From Rotaria macrura (taxonomy: Eukaryota; Rotifera; Eurotatoria; Philodinida; Philodinidae), in contig OENT01000012.1 in the NCBI GenBank assembly GCA_900239685.1, positions 62,001 to 126,000 on the forward strand: a stretch of 64,000 nucleotides of DNA. Reading direction: 5' to 3'. The notes beneath the pieces were generated by a model. That model was not told the origin of the DNA. It made no database searches and saw nothing but the letters and a program-made list of their open reading frames with translations. The first letter of the stretch is position 1, and every line of letters starts with the position of its first letter. Positions 29,867 through 42,800 of this stretch are shown piece by piece. A program made the translations under genes and the position numbers.

Positions 29867-30311
29867 ATGCTTTTTGTCAAAAAGAAGACAAAAGTTAACT
29901 TTAACAATGATGTTGTTAATTATATTTTATTTTGAAGAAACTTTCGAAATATTTAAAAATCTAGTATTTGATTCTCGTTGAAAAATCAATAATATATGCT
30001 GAACCATATCGAAGATAAACCTCATACTGAATTTTTCTTGAACTTGAAACTCTAACAGTATGTAGGTTGTAAGATGAAAAGTCTATGTGATAAGACAGCT
30101 TAGGGTTACGAAGTTACTCAGTAGGTTAGGTTTAGAGTACAAAAACATCGCAATCTGCAAGACTCTATATTCGACAGGATGAGCTGAAAATACGCTCTGA
30201 TGTAGTCGAATTTGCAGGAATTCCAAATATGAAGTTATTCATAGTGATCTTCTTAAGAATACATGCTAGAGCATGTTATCGATAGTACAATATGTCTTTA
30301 TCGGTAACAGT

Positions 30312-31282
30312 CTAGAATGTCCTTTTCGAAATGTCCTCCGGATTTGGTCCTCGGAATAAAGTCCTTTAGACAAAATGTCCTTGGGAAAAAATGTCCTTGG
30401 GACATGGTCCTTTCTGATTTAGTCCTTCGAAAAAATGTCCTCCATTATGAAAATGTCCTTTCACTAAAATAAAAATAATGCCAGATGATTATGTTTAAAA
30501 TGCAGTTACTTTAATATAACGGATTAAATTTCATTATATTTTTCATTCGCAACAAAAAACGAAAGTCCACGTAATAAATCTTGCGGTATAATTTGGTTAT
30601 TGTTACACCGATTATATAATTCTGTGGTTTGTTGTTCAGCAACTCTGGACTTTGATCGTTTTGTACAAGGTTGCATTCCAAACTTCAATATCTCTTGGAG
30701 TATGTTTGAACCACAGCGTCATCTACATTTTAGCAACATTATGTTTAAACAACATTTGATGACCAGGGGTGTCGGCTTAGCACTAGCATTGTATTAACTA
30801 ATGCTCTTTTTAATGTTTNTCCATTAGAGTTAAAAAAATAACTTAACTCTTTTGTGTTAGTGTTAAAAAAATAATTTTAAGTTTTCACATTAATTTGAAT
30901 TAGTATTAATATTAAAAATATCACTATTTAATACTAATGATCATGAAAAATGTATTATAAATAATGCTTTTTTAATGCTAATTTTAATTCAATACTAACA
31001 CTAAAGTATTAAATTATTTTTTAACACTAGCAGTGCAGCATTAAGTTATTTTCTTAATTATAATGCAAAAGTATTAGCGTTTTTAAATACTAATGCTAAC
31101 CCGACAGCACTATCGACCACGAAGGACTTTTTCATATAAAGGACCATTTCCCGAGGACATTTTTCACGAAGGACATGTATTCTGAAGGACATTTTTTGAA
31201 GGACCAAATTTCAGGGACATTTTTTCCGAGGACCATATCCCGAGGACATTTCGTAAAGGACATTTTCTAAAGGACATTCTAG
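30312..31282. mobile_element. Non-autonomous element with GTCCTT-rich inverted terminal repeats
   Basis: The left end begins CTAGAATGTCCTTTTCG and carries many degenerate GTCCTT/GTCCTC units up to about 30465. The right end (about 31120-31282) carries the reverse complement (AAGGAC, GAGGACATTT) and ends AAGGACATTCTAG. The arms pair over about 150 bp. The middle (30780-31100) is an AT-rich zone of TTAGTATTAA-like words with one undefined base at 30819. There is no coding capacity and no certain target-site duplication. Confidence 0.75.
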
Positions 31283-31590
31283 CCTGTATTCTCTTTATCC
31301 TTACCGGAGATAAATTAATTATAATAATTAATAAAAGAATAAAATTAATAAATATATGTACCATAGAAGTAATTGTAGATATTCATAAAGACACATAATA
31401 TACTACTTACGAAGAAAGCACACATCTATTATTTCTATTGAATGCATTTGCGACCAATCTAAATTGATTTTTAATTTATACTATCTCAGTTTTAGCCTTT
31501 TCTTATTAAATAATTCTGGAGAGAAGTCGACAACATCTATTACATAATACTAGTTAGAGGTTCACATGTAACACTGCTGGTTGCCTGTAA

Positions 31591-31622
31591 CCTGCCCTGT
31601 TAAGGCAGGGCAGGGCAGGGCA
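31591..31622. repeat. CCTGCCCTG/CAGGGCAGGG palindrome
   Basis: CCTGCCCTGTTAAGGCAGGG followed by further CAGGG units forms a small hairpin. It is far more G+C-rich than its surroundings. It is similar in composition to the CCTGTCCTGCC sequence at about 28496, in mirrored orientation. Confidence 0.6.
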
Positions 31623-31645
31623 AGTTATCTACAACCTGCAGTTTT

Positions 31646-34292
31646 CTAATAGTGTCTCGTCTGTATGCAATGCTCTACACTACAAAGATGGTATTAACCA
31701 ACGAGAAGAAAAGGGTATTGATAGAAAAAATATGTCGAAAACAAAAGTGCCGTCTAGAATAAAAGCTTTGAATAGCACTTTATCTAATTCTTCAACTCTC
31801 ATTAAGAAGGAAATTGATGGACAACCTACCATTTTCTAGAAAGAATAGAATTCAAAGGGTTTTGTGTCATTTTTTCAGGCGACATTGTTTGCAGATTTAG
31901 AGTAGGTAGCTAGTTGGAACATCGTAGAAAATAGCCTATGGGAACTGTCAAAAATGTCAATATCTCAAGTTAGGAGATTTATTCTTCAAACTTAAAATAT
32001 CAATTAATATTTCTCTTTTTGTACACAAACTAATTTCGACTAAAAACCAGCTTATTATACGGTCAAAATCGATCAAGTACTTTCACTCAGACATTCCGTG
32101 AATTTGTCGCAGGTGTAAATCACTCAAAAAATCATACCATAGGACATAGTGCCATGTAAAAATGAGCATTTTTGAGTTCTGAATTCTTACAATATGTTCT
32201 GTTTTCTTTATTCAGAAAGCGATTCAAATTATTCCATATTCTTCTGATTGTTATTCCATAAAATTGGGACTAATCGAACTCAAGATAACACTCTATATTT
32301 AGTTTCAAGTGCATTGTCAATTACCCTAGTGATATAAAACATTTTATTGTCAAAAAAATCGATGTAAAAGAAAGTTCATTGGGGACTCGGCTCACTTTTT
32401 CCTGGCTCATTTCTAGGTCTGGCTACATACACACAATAACACGTTACCATAATGAGAAGATACATGATAGATAATAACGCCTTCTGACAAATATTTTTTT
32501 TAAATATTAGGATGGTTTACAAACAAATGATGATAACAAGGACCAGGGCAGCGAGTCATTTCTAACAGTCAGTCTATTGCCGCTATGGAAATGAAAATTT
32601 CGATGAACTTTCTGAACATAACTATTAAATACATAGATTTCCAGAATTAAATCGGCTGCTTGTAGTCACTTATATAGATGACATTCGAAAATGATGAGTC
32701 ATTCAAGGCAGAAATAGACCGTCTTAGTTTGTTATTTTTTATGCATGAGAAAACGATCTATGAAAATAGTTTTCAAACAGATAAATGAATAGTATTTATC
32801 AGTCTATTTTTCGATGATTACTTTTAAATATGATTCTTTCTCAAATAAAAACAATATCGTTACATTGATGTAGGTTGAATTACCTATTAGGAAAAAAGTT
32901 GAGTCAATTCTTCACACCAAACGCTTCGAATTACTGAAAGATGAATTATAAGGTTTGTTTAAGTTGAAGACATATATTATTCCCATTTTTATTGAATGTT
33001 CTGTATGACTTTGGATGACATCTTTCGAAGAAACGATCCTATTGAATATCCAGATTTGAGCCATGAAGTTGAGTTACTTGCTGGACTGCACCGGTACTAT
33101 ATTTTTTCATTTTAATTCTCTTTCTCCGATCTCTCGCCAATTACTTACCTCTTGAATAGAATTAGAATAATATTCTTCATGATCTCTTTTAGCCCCATGA
33201 TGACGTTCCACTACTCTCTCTAATGATAAGAAAATCACTGTATTTTCTTCCATATGTCATTTGTTTGTGTTCTCCTTCCAACGAAAAAGGTACTCTTTTT
33301 TTGTGTAAACAAATATAAATTGAATATCAGAATTGTTTCTTTATCAAAAGATTTAAATACGTAATTGACTGTGCAGCTCGAGAGTAACTATCTAGTGTGA
33401 GAATATTAGCGTTTTATGAGCATCAATTAAAACAGATGATTATGTTCAAAAAATCGCTCTCTAATACGAAAGATCTCTGAAGAGATTTCCCTTTTTAATA
33501 TTGTGAACATTGACTCAATCAACAAATTACTATTCATTCCAGGTGGCATGTATAGAGATTACCTAGATTTAATAATGAATTCAAAGAATGTCTATAGGGA
33601 TTTCCGAAAAGGAACCCATTGTTTATTTTTCTTATACATTTAGCAATTCCTATCTAGAAATCATATATAAAGGAAGGATGTCAAAGATAAATTATAGATC
33701 TAGTGACAATCAAAAGATTTTATGGACTATGGTGTAACAATAACTTGAAATACAGAAAAAATTACTCAACACCGATTTCTGTTGGTACTAATTTTCAATA
33801 GTACGATAGCCGTTCGCTCGATGTATCAAATTTTATAATATGCATCTGTCATACACAATTTAACGAAGTTTTATTTTCCTTCTCATTTCAAATTCAGATC
33901 AGTGTCGTCTATAAATTTTTCTTCACCTTTGTTTATGCATGTATTTTCATGCTCTTCTGATACGTAAGTTGCATGAGATGACGATTCTAATTCATTTCAA
34001 TTGTAGCGTTTCATAAAGTATGTAGAAATATTTTTGGTTTAGTACTTATTTATGTTTGTTTAAATTGAAATCTTGTAATCATATTACTTTTCTGTAGACT
34101 ATTACGTGTCACTGAGCTTAGTTTTGTTTTCACATTATCCGATGCATGATTTATTACGGAACACGATACATCAAGTATAGAATTTAATATCTAGTTTTGT
34201 AGGAAGGAAACGAACTCACATTCAGAAGTAAAATGCATGACATTAGTTGGTAGCATAAATTGAATCGATCATAAATGTGCACCGTGATTAAA
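31646..34292. other. Gene-poor stretch with one coding-looking fragment
   Basis: No gene family is recognised. Near 33007-33093 one frame reads MTLDDIFRRNDPIEYPDLSH and continues to LLAGLHR before a possible GTACTA donor. Its composition looks protein-like, but no further exon could be joined. It may be a relic of a decayed gene. Confidence 0.35.
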
Positions 34293-35190
34293 GTTAAGCC
34301 CCCCCCCTCATAAGTCGATTTTCGTCAAAGAAAGTCTAAATCGGCTGAAATTTTCAGGATATGTTAGGACAGAAGCGGGTAGCCTACGATAAAAATTTCA
34401 GCCCGAAATATGCAAGTTTAAGGAAGTTATAAGGTGAACACTGGTTAAAAATGACTCATTTTCCATCCTAGTTATTTTGCCTTTAACTATGTTTTTTCGA
34501 AAAATTTTTTTTATCATTCGATAGAGCATGTAAAGGCGCAGGGCATCTCGTGCTCTGATTTTTGAAAAAGCTTTTTTTATGCCCAAAAAATTTTGCAAAA
34601 CTCAAACTCATTGAAAAAAGGCCAAAAAACTGCAACTAAATTTTGTAGGCAATTTTTTTTGGACATAAAAAAAAAGCTTTTTCAAAAATCGGAGCACGAG
34701 ATGCCCTGCGTCTTTGCATGCTCTATCGAATGGTAAAAACAATTTTTCAAAAAAACATACTTGAAGGCAAAATAACTAGGATGGAAAATGGAAAAACATG
34801 ATTTTCAGAGAAACATAAAAACATTTTTTCGAAAATGTTTTGCTGTTTTTTTAAATTTTCTCAATTTTCACGCGGCTTTTGAGGATTTGACCTATCTCGT
34901 CATGCGTAACATTTTAATTCTGCACACGCTAAGCGCTTAATTAATTGTTAATTAATTAATTAGTTAATCAGTAATTAGAAATCAAAGACCTAATTTTTAA
35001 AAAAAAACCGTTTTGACATAGGGGACCTCTCAAAGATCACTAAAAATTTCGGTCAAAAAATGGTGTTTGGAAAAAAACTATAGTGATTCTGAAAGAGCAG
35101 AACATGGGCTATCACCTCATGATGTTATCTTAATTTTCATTTTCTCGACGAAAATCGGCGTTTTTTGAGGGAGGGGGGGGGGCATAATCT
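34293..35190. mobile_element. Foldback element with C-run/G-run ends and an internal 130-bp-arm hairpin
   Basis: The left end is TTAAGCCCCCCCCC followed by CGATTTTCGTC. The right end is the inverted CGACGAAAATCGGCG then a G-run and CATAA. Inside, 34457-34586 and 34666-34790 are close reverse complements (for example AGGGCATCTCGTGCTC against GAGCACGAGATGCCCT). A TTAATTAATTAATTAG-type run lies at about 34935-34965. No coding frame or clear target-site duplication is present. Confidence 0.75.
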
Positions 35191-35605
35191 AGCTAGAGAA
35201 CTCTTCTTATTGTGAGATAATATTCTCCATGGAAATTTTGAGGGAAATCGAATTATTATACTGTGAACAACTGTTAACTGCCAATAATGTATAATGTGTT
35301 ATTTTAACACATCACGAATTCGAAAGATAGTAAATTTGCATAATTTCGAATTTCTTCCACTATGTTCTCTAATTATTTCTTCTAGTTTCTAGCGCTGTGA
35401 AATGTTTTTTCAAAGAAATTAAAAATGAATTCATATGATAAAGTACGTAACATATTTGAGAAATTTGTTTCATTGTTTTATTTGAATAATTCTATCTCAA
35501 ATCGTCTTCGAAATATTTCAACATTTGAGTTTTTACATTCAAGTTATTCTAGTTGTTTAGTAGGTTTAAATTCTATTTTCTATACTTATTACATATCTTG
35601 CAGAT
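35191..35605. other. Upstream region of the alpha/beta hydrolase gene
   Basis: No gene is recognised. It ends with TTGCAG immediately before ATATG, so the hydrolase start is preceded by an acceptor-like sequence, compatible with a 5' untranslated exon or trans-splicing. Confidence 0.4.
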
Positions 35606-36541
35606 ATGCTACTTGAAAAATTTCTTTTTCCGGCACCGAATCCACCTCACTACACACTGACATCACACCAGGAATACCTGTTTTGGCTGCCATCTCTTTC
35701 GAATTCGACTGACGCAACGTCTATTCCATGTATGCTCTACGAATCATCGTTCAACGCTCAATATTTCATTATCTGGTGTCATGGGAATGGTTGCGACATA
35801 GGAAGCATGGATAGGACATTGTCAGAGTTGAGTGAACAACTCTTAGCTCATGTGCTTATCTTCGAATATCCCGGCTATGGTCTGTTGAATGGCGTAACAT
35901 CATCACCAACAGAGACATCCATAAATAATTATGCGCAACGAGCCTATTCATTCGTTCGTGATACATTGAAATGGCCTACCGATCGAATCCTTATCTATGG
36001 ACATTCGATTGGCTCTGGCGCTGCATGTCATATTGCATCTACTCAAACCATCGGTGCACTCATTCTTCAATCTCCATATACGTCGATTAAGAATCTAGTT
36101 CAAGAGAAAATTGGCATATTATCAAAGATAATCAGTTGTCAACTATGGGACAATTCTCAAGCCTTACAGCGTATTACATGTCCCATACTATTCATTCACG
36201 GACAACGTGATGCATTAATTCCAGCACATCATTCTCAACGATTGTTCGATTCTGCCAGTCATATTGACAAAAAACAACTTGTATTATTACCAGATGATGA
36301 TCATAATTCGATATCTCCTTCCATGATTCTGATTCATGTGAAGCCGTTTCTCAATCAACATTTTACACACACAACAGAAATATTACCTAGAGTAGAAATC
36401 GACGCAGTTTTACGTGAACCACCTACAGCTATGCAGAATTCGTCTCTTGGTCTTATCTCGTCTCTATGTCGTAGCTCATCGAACACTACTAAAAACATGA
36501 TGAACTCGTCTAGTTCAAAACGTAATGATGATCAAAACTAA
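35606..36541 (+). CDS. Alpha/beta hydrolase, ABHD17/ABHD13-like serine hydrolase
   Basis: A single uninterrupted 311-residue frame. The fold markers are HGNGCDIG (oxyanion region, residues 59-66), EYPGYG (87-92) and the nucleophile elbow GHSIGSG with Ser134. The probable triad partners are Asp202 in HGQRDALIP and His233 in DDDHNSIS. The order and spacing match the ABHD17/FAM108 depalmitoylase and ABHD13 groups. The palmitoylated Cys cluster found at the N-terminus of ABHD17 proteins is absent, so membrane recruitment and substrate are uncertain. Residues after about 255 form a Ser/Asn-rich tail with no domain. Every other complete gene in this window has introns, so this intronless gene stands out, but I see no foreign composition. 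It could be a retrocopy or simply compact. Confidence 0.85.
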   Translation: MLLEKFLFPAPNPPHYTLTSHQEYLFWLPSLSNSTDATSIPCMLYESSFNAQYFIIWCHGNGCDIGSMDRTLSELSEQLLAHVLIFEYPGYGLLNGVTSSPTETSINNYAQRAYSFVRDTLKWPTDRILIYGHSIGSGAACHIASTQTIGALILQSPYTSIKNLVQEKIGILSKIISCQLWDNSQALQRITCPILFIHGQRDALIPAHHSQRLFDSASHIDKKQLVLLPDDDHNSISPSMILIHVKPFLNQHFTHTTEILPRVEIDAVLREPPTAMQNSSLGLISSLCRSSSNTTKNMMNSSSSKRNDDQN

Positions 36542-36590
36542 AGCTTCGATGTATCTCACAGGATTTTCATGAAAAATTTTCGGACGAGAA

Positions 36591-37219
36591 GTGTTTTGAG
36601 CACCACAGAATATGACAAATGAGCACCGATTTAATTACACGTGAAATGAGTACAATAAAACAATACTCTTTACAAGAAAAGTAGAAACAATAGATAGATA
36701 ATAAATACAATAATGAAACAATAACCATTAATATTATGACGAATTGTTATTCATATATTGTCTCGAGCATAAACTTTTATTTCATATCGACATAATCGAT
36801 ATTTCCGATATTGGCTACAACTATCTGAATATTTAGTAGAATCGGTTAAATTGGTCGAACGAAACTTAGATACTTGATATTGTTGTACTATTGCATTAGC
36901 CTCATAGAGAGTTTTTACGAGATTGAAAATGTGAAATTCATTGTTTGACATTTTGCCTTGATTGACAGAAATTCTTACGAATTTACTACTGTTGATTTAT
37001 ATGTGAAAAACAAGTCCTTTGGATTTTATCAATTAGTAGTCATGTGATTAACTGATTCGCGCTGAGCTTAATACAAAGTGATACTTGTCACCATACATAC
37101 TGCAAGTTCGATCGGTTTTAATTGAGTTTATCTCATAGATATTATTTGTCAATTTGGTCCTCATTTCACGTGTAATTAAATCGGTGCTCATTTGTCATAT
37201 TCTGTGGTGCTCTAAACAC
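36591..37219. mobile_element. 629-bp interval bounded by near-perfect 60-bp inverted repeats
   Basis: Positions 36598-36650 and 37160-37212 are exact reverse complements over 53 bases, beginning GAGCACCACAGAATATGACA. With one mismatch the match extends to about 60 bases per arm (36591 and 37219 outward limits). The interior has no recognised protein. No target-site duplication is obvious. It lies about 50 bp downstream of the hydrolase stop, so it may be in that gene's 3' untranslated region. Confidence 0.8.
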
Positions 37220-39834
37220 ATAAACTCCAACATTTTCTTATTTAGTTTGATTACATTTAAACTATGCACGCATATAGTATAGTGCATGGTCATCAAACTT
37301 TAATCGAATATGAGGTTTAACGGATTTGAAATGCTCTACTATCATCGCCTTTTAGATTTCAGATAGAAATGAAACTCATTTGAGTAAACTTCAGTCATTT
37401 GTCTTGTAATTTTTCATTTTCCTTACGAACCGAGAATTCAAGTTTCATGTCAATATGCTTTCTAAGCATTCCTAGAATCTTTTCTTATCTTCTTCCTTTC
37501 AGATGTACGTAAATAATTCTCATAAAAAATTTGCAATGTATAATTGTAACTTTCATATATTTATACATATTTTATAAGGCAAGTGTCGAAAAGATCTCTG
37601 TAGAGTATTGTAGAAAATCAATGGTCTGATGAAGGATGCTAGTCGATGAATGAATGCATGGAATAATAAATCAACATATTTTCTATGTCGAGAACTATCA
37701 CAAGTAGATGTGAGATATCGAAGGGAATTCACCACTGACACTAACTGTAACGTCTCATGTTTGGTAACTATGAACAAACAATTATCAAGAGATAATCATA
37801 AATTCAAATAGTCAGTACTTTGTCTATTGACTACATGAGTAAAATCATGACAAAAATGCAATACAATAGAGCGGAAGGAAATTAAATTATGTTGAGTTTT
37901 TAAAAGAGCTTGCTGAATCATGAAAATCCAATCTGTGACGTTAATAAACCTAACGTTGATAAAAAAAAATTAGTTTGATCAAAAGATAAACCTGTCTAAG
38001 TTTCCTGCTTTGATCACAGAATGTAGAAATCGAAGGTCTCTAGTGGCCGAAAGTCTTTCCATAAATAGTGTGAGCCAAGATAAATTGAAAGATTTTTTTC
38101 GATGAGATTCATGAGATAATTGCTCTTCATCTTTATTGAAGTTATAGTATATGACGTAGGTATTTTCTTGCTAGAACTACAGCTCTAATTTCGACTTTCG
38201 ATCTATGGACAGCTCATTGAAAGATTTGATAGGAACTACTAGGAAATTGTTACCATATGCTTCGAATGATTTTTTTGATTGTGTTACACATCTACAGTGT
38301 AACATCAACGAGAAACGTTTTGTTCCTACTTTTATAGACACACAGATCTAAGTGTGGATAGAAACAGAATCCATGCGCTCATTTCACATGCTCAGTATCA
38401 TGAACACGAAAAATCAGAGGTGATAAGTTTTATTCTAAAATGATTTCTGAAACGCATGCTGGCATCTTCGCTTTAAAGAATCTGTATCAGGTGTTGGGGC
38501 AACCGAATATTGTACGTTCACAATATGAATCTATTCATATGATCTTATAAAATAAAGCATAAATATCGAAATGTATCATTGACTGATTGCAGAACATACG
38601 CGTAAAAAAAGTCTGATAGATTGAATACATATCTCATGATCGATCGAGGATATGCACTTGACTGAATGATTGTAATGAACTCATTGTTAATTCTACTAGT
38701 TTCTTGTTTGAAATGTATTTAATAAAATCAATCATTGCAAATACAACAGTGAAATAAAACTACAAGATTTAATAATATCAATGAAGTAGCATTGAAGAAC
38801 TTTCAAATTTTATTAAAAGATTCATTAGTTTGCATGAATCATGCTAATTTATGTTTTACAATGCAATCATAATATTCGTGTATCGATCAACAGTACGGAA
38901 GAAAGTAAGGGTACATCATGAAATCAAAGAGAATAGAAACTGATTGAAATGTTTTCAGTAAAATTCATAACATTGTGATTAAAGTACAACGGTCTTGATG
39001 AGAAATTAATTAGGAAAAAAATCATCAAAAGCTAAAGAAAATCCAAAACTCCTTTTGTGCATCATGCCATGGGACATTCAGAACATCACTTCGCAGGCAG
39101 ATGCGTGTGACGGAGAGGGGTGGAAGATATCTTAATCTTCCATTTTTCAATATTGTAATGAAACAAATATTCTTTGTGTTTACAGTATTTAGGGTTTCAA
39201 TTAGAAACACAACTTTTATAGGATAACGATGATTGATAAAGTCGTGGTGAGTTTTCTTTCACCATATGACAGAGGTCACTCGTATACACAAATCAATCAT
39301 TTTTAATGAATCGTTTTTCTAAAATACCAATGGCATTGTTTCTTGTTGTTGATTTCCCAGCTGCGAAATTAACTAAATGTTGAAAAACGTTGTTTTCTAA
39401 ATCTACTCCAAAGAGTTTTAGGTATATAATCATAGGAAATAATCTAGTACATTTACCATGGTTTCTCAAATAGAAAAACTGCGTTGTCGTCTAGTAAAGC
39501 ATATATATATTCTATAGTTCGGATCATTTTCTTCACTTTTCATTTTTACCAATCTCATCTAACACTTCGAGTAGGAAAATAATTGAATTAACAAAAATTG
39601 ATTGACAATCATGTTTTCGGTTCAGCGATTAATTCAATATTCATATACCATTGAATATTGAAGCTTTTTGTCAAGTAAATTTTAATCGAATTGCTCTTCT
39701 AGAAGAGAAATCGGAAGTGAATTGTATTTCTACCTATTTCTGCTAGCAAAAACCAAATGAATATGAATATGAACTTATTTTTACTTCAAAAGAAACAATA
39801 TTCATTCTATATCGATTATTTTTCTAGGACAGTA
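37220..39834. other. Gene-poor stretch upstream of SAMM50
   Basis: AT-rich with no recognised gene. Open frames at 37553-37777 and 39025-39210 (minus) show no family resemblance. The final part should contain the SAMM50 promoter. A TTTCTAG acceptor-like site lies just before the proposed start codon. Confidence 0.45.
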
Positions 39835-42800
39835 ATGAATTCGAAACTGGTCAATTTAGACAGTGTACCGGTATGTATACAAGATTACAATCTGTATTCA
39901 ATAAACGAAAGAAAATATATTTATTTTCGGAAACTATCAAGGCCTACTGTGCTCATATCAATGTCAATGGTATACAACGAACAAAAGAAGATTATATTCG
40001 TCAACAAATCACGAATGTATTTTCATGCAATACATTCGAATCTTTACTGATCAATGTTGAACTATTACGCACGAAACTTTCACAAATGGGATGTTTTCGT
40101 GATATTAAAGTTATTATTGACAAAGCTCATGGTAAGAAGAGAAAAAATAAAGTTCATCGGTCAAATGAAATTTGCCTATATTTAGATTCAAAAGTTGAGA
40201 ATAGCTATGATATAACATATATAACTGAAGAACATCGACCGATATCCGGAGGAATGAATACAGCTGTTGGACAAAATGAAGGTTCACTCGTAAGTGAATT
40301 TACTCTATCTAGAAAATATGATATTGAATTTTATAAATAATGCAACATTTCAATGCTGATTATGTATTTGTGCAATAGACTATCCATAAACGTCTAAAAA
40401 TGAGTCTAACATAAAGTATGCATGCATAGAGTTATTGTCAATATCTTGGAATAGAGAAGAATTCGTTTTATAAATATCGAACAAAAAGTATTATTTGTAA
40501 AAGTTAATGAGGTTGTATTGTTGATACTTTTAAGCGGCCATATTTACAAATACAAAGTCTAATTTGCTATTAATATTCTAGGAAAATATCGCACTGATAA
40601 CTCTGTACATCTAAGATCTAATATGTTCTCATCGACTATCATGTGCTTTCTCAGTAATAGAAAAGAAGACAAGTGATTTTCTACAATAATAAATTATTAT
40701 GAAAATCATTTCATGAAATCCTACTCCTAGATCTTCTAATTATTTGAATTCTCAGATATTAAATGATCCTAACATTTTGATAATGTAGTATTTTCTCAGA
40801 GAGACCCCCAACATTCTACTAGAATACAAGATCTCAATTATGAAGGATTAATAAGTTAAAATTCTTTTTAGACCATTCGACAAGTTTTGAAATAGAAATG
40901 AATACAATTTTTAAGTAAATCTTTTCATACCATGAAATATCTCATTCAATTCTACTTATTAGTTAACTGTTCTATGCCAGAACTAGTATTCCTCATTTAT
41001 ATATCGATTGAAAATCTGATGAGAATTTTTATCAATGCATTGAATTTTTTTTTTGATTTTTAGTGTACTAATTTTTCATTACCAAATCTATTTGGTCGTG
41101 GTGAAAAATTAGGTGTAGATTATTCATATAGTAATCGTGGTAATATTGAAGGACGAATATTTTATTCAATGCCAACGAAACTTGACCCAAATAAACAGTA
41201 ATTCAATTTTATTCGCTTTACAAATCTATGCCTGTGATTATTCTGCTTAGGTTTTCAATGTCCTTATTTAGAACTTATTTTGATAACACATGGAGTTCTT
41301 TTAAACAGGATGATCATGGACTAAACTTATCTTATAATGTAAAACTTAACAGAAATATGCAACAACAAATAAATGAAAATTGGTTTTTTTCTTATTCTTT
41401 TGTCAGATTCCTCTTGGTATTGTTCCTAATGCTGTTCATAGTTTTTCTTGGGAAGGTGTTTGGCGTTCAGTATTAGCTGGTAGTCCGACAACTTCTATGG
41501 ATGTACGAAAAGATGCTGGCCATACATTGAAATCATCAATAAAAGTTTGTAAATTTGAATTTACTGTTTTTTTTTCTTCTTCATATCTATCGTTGAATTC
41601 TCTGGACTTTATTTAGTACACAGCTACCGTTGACAATCGAGATCATCCAGTGATTCCACATCGTGGATCATATTCTCAAAGTTCACTCGAATTAGCTGGT
41701 CTTGGAGGTGATAGCCAATTTGTGAAATGGTCAACACAACATCAAGTAAATTTACCATTACCGTTAAAGTCAATATTTCAATGGTGCGTATCAGCTGGTG
41801 CTGTCTGGCCTCTTTTACAACGAGGAAATCAATCGATTAAAATCAATGATAGATTTTTTCTTGGTGGACCTTTAAATATTCGAGGTTTCGAATATAATGG
41901 AGCTGGACCGCATAGCGAAGGTTAGAAAGCAAATGATTTCTTTCCATTGTGAGGATGACATATGTTTTCATTGTTTATTTAGGAGCAGCTTTAGGTGGTG
42001 ATTGCTATTGGGCTACAGGTCTGCATCTTTATACACCTCTTCCATTTCTTTATCATCGTGAGAATTTAATGTCCTACGCTCGTCTTCATTATTTTCTCAA
42101 TGCTGGAAATGTATTTAATACACAATCTGTTCGTAAGTATTTCTCTTATGCAATACGATAAAGACTAAACAACTTTGAGTAAAAATACATTGATTAAAAA
42201 CATGCCATACTATCTGTAAACTGTAACAGAGATTCGTGGTCGATAGTTCAAGATCGCTGATCAGTACCATTGCGCTTTATTATATAAACTACTTCTTTAA
42301 TATATATTTGAAGATCTAGTGAGATAAGACTTTTAAATTAGAACCTGCAGCACATAAATTAGAATCAAATAAGACTGGAAAATATCTAAAAAAGGATAAG
42401 CAATCTTGGATATTCTATGCTGAGTGTTACATATACGTGAAAATAGAATGTTAATCTCATACATAGTTAAAACTAAAAAATCGAATCTGAAATTTTTCTA
42501 TGTACAGTTCTGTTCATTAGTTGATAATTCTAAAAACAAAATATCACTCGTTTTTGGATAAGTCATAAGACTTTTAGATGGAAAATGCAAAAATCCACTG
42601 TTGCATCAAATTTCAATGATTCAAGAATAACATATCATGTTTCACTGAAAGATTTCATAGCATTCAACAGATAAGTAGATCTATTTCAAAGCAATATCTA
42701 AGATCAAACTACTGTCAATCGATTTCTTAACATCAAAACTGTGTATGAATAAAAAATTCTATCATTCGCTCTATAGCTTTGAATGGTAGAGATAGAAGTA

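Noticed and set aside
35606..36541. Bacterial horizontal transfer of the intronless hydrolase
   Set aside because: The protein resembles animal ABHD17/ABHD13-type hydrolases and base composition is like its neighbours. Lack of introns alone is not enough.
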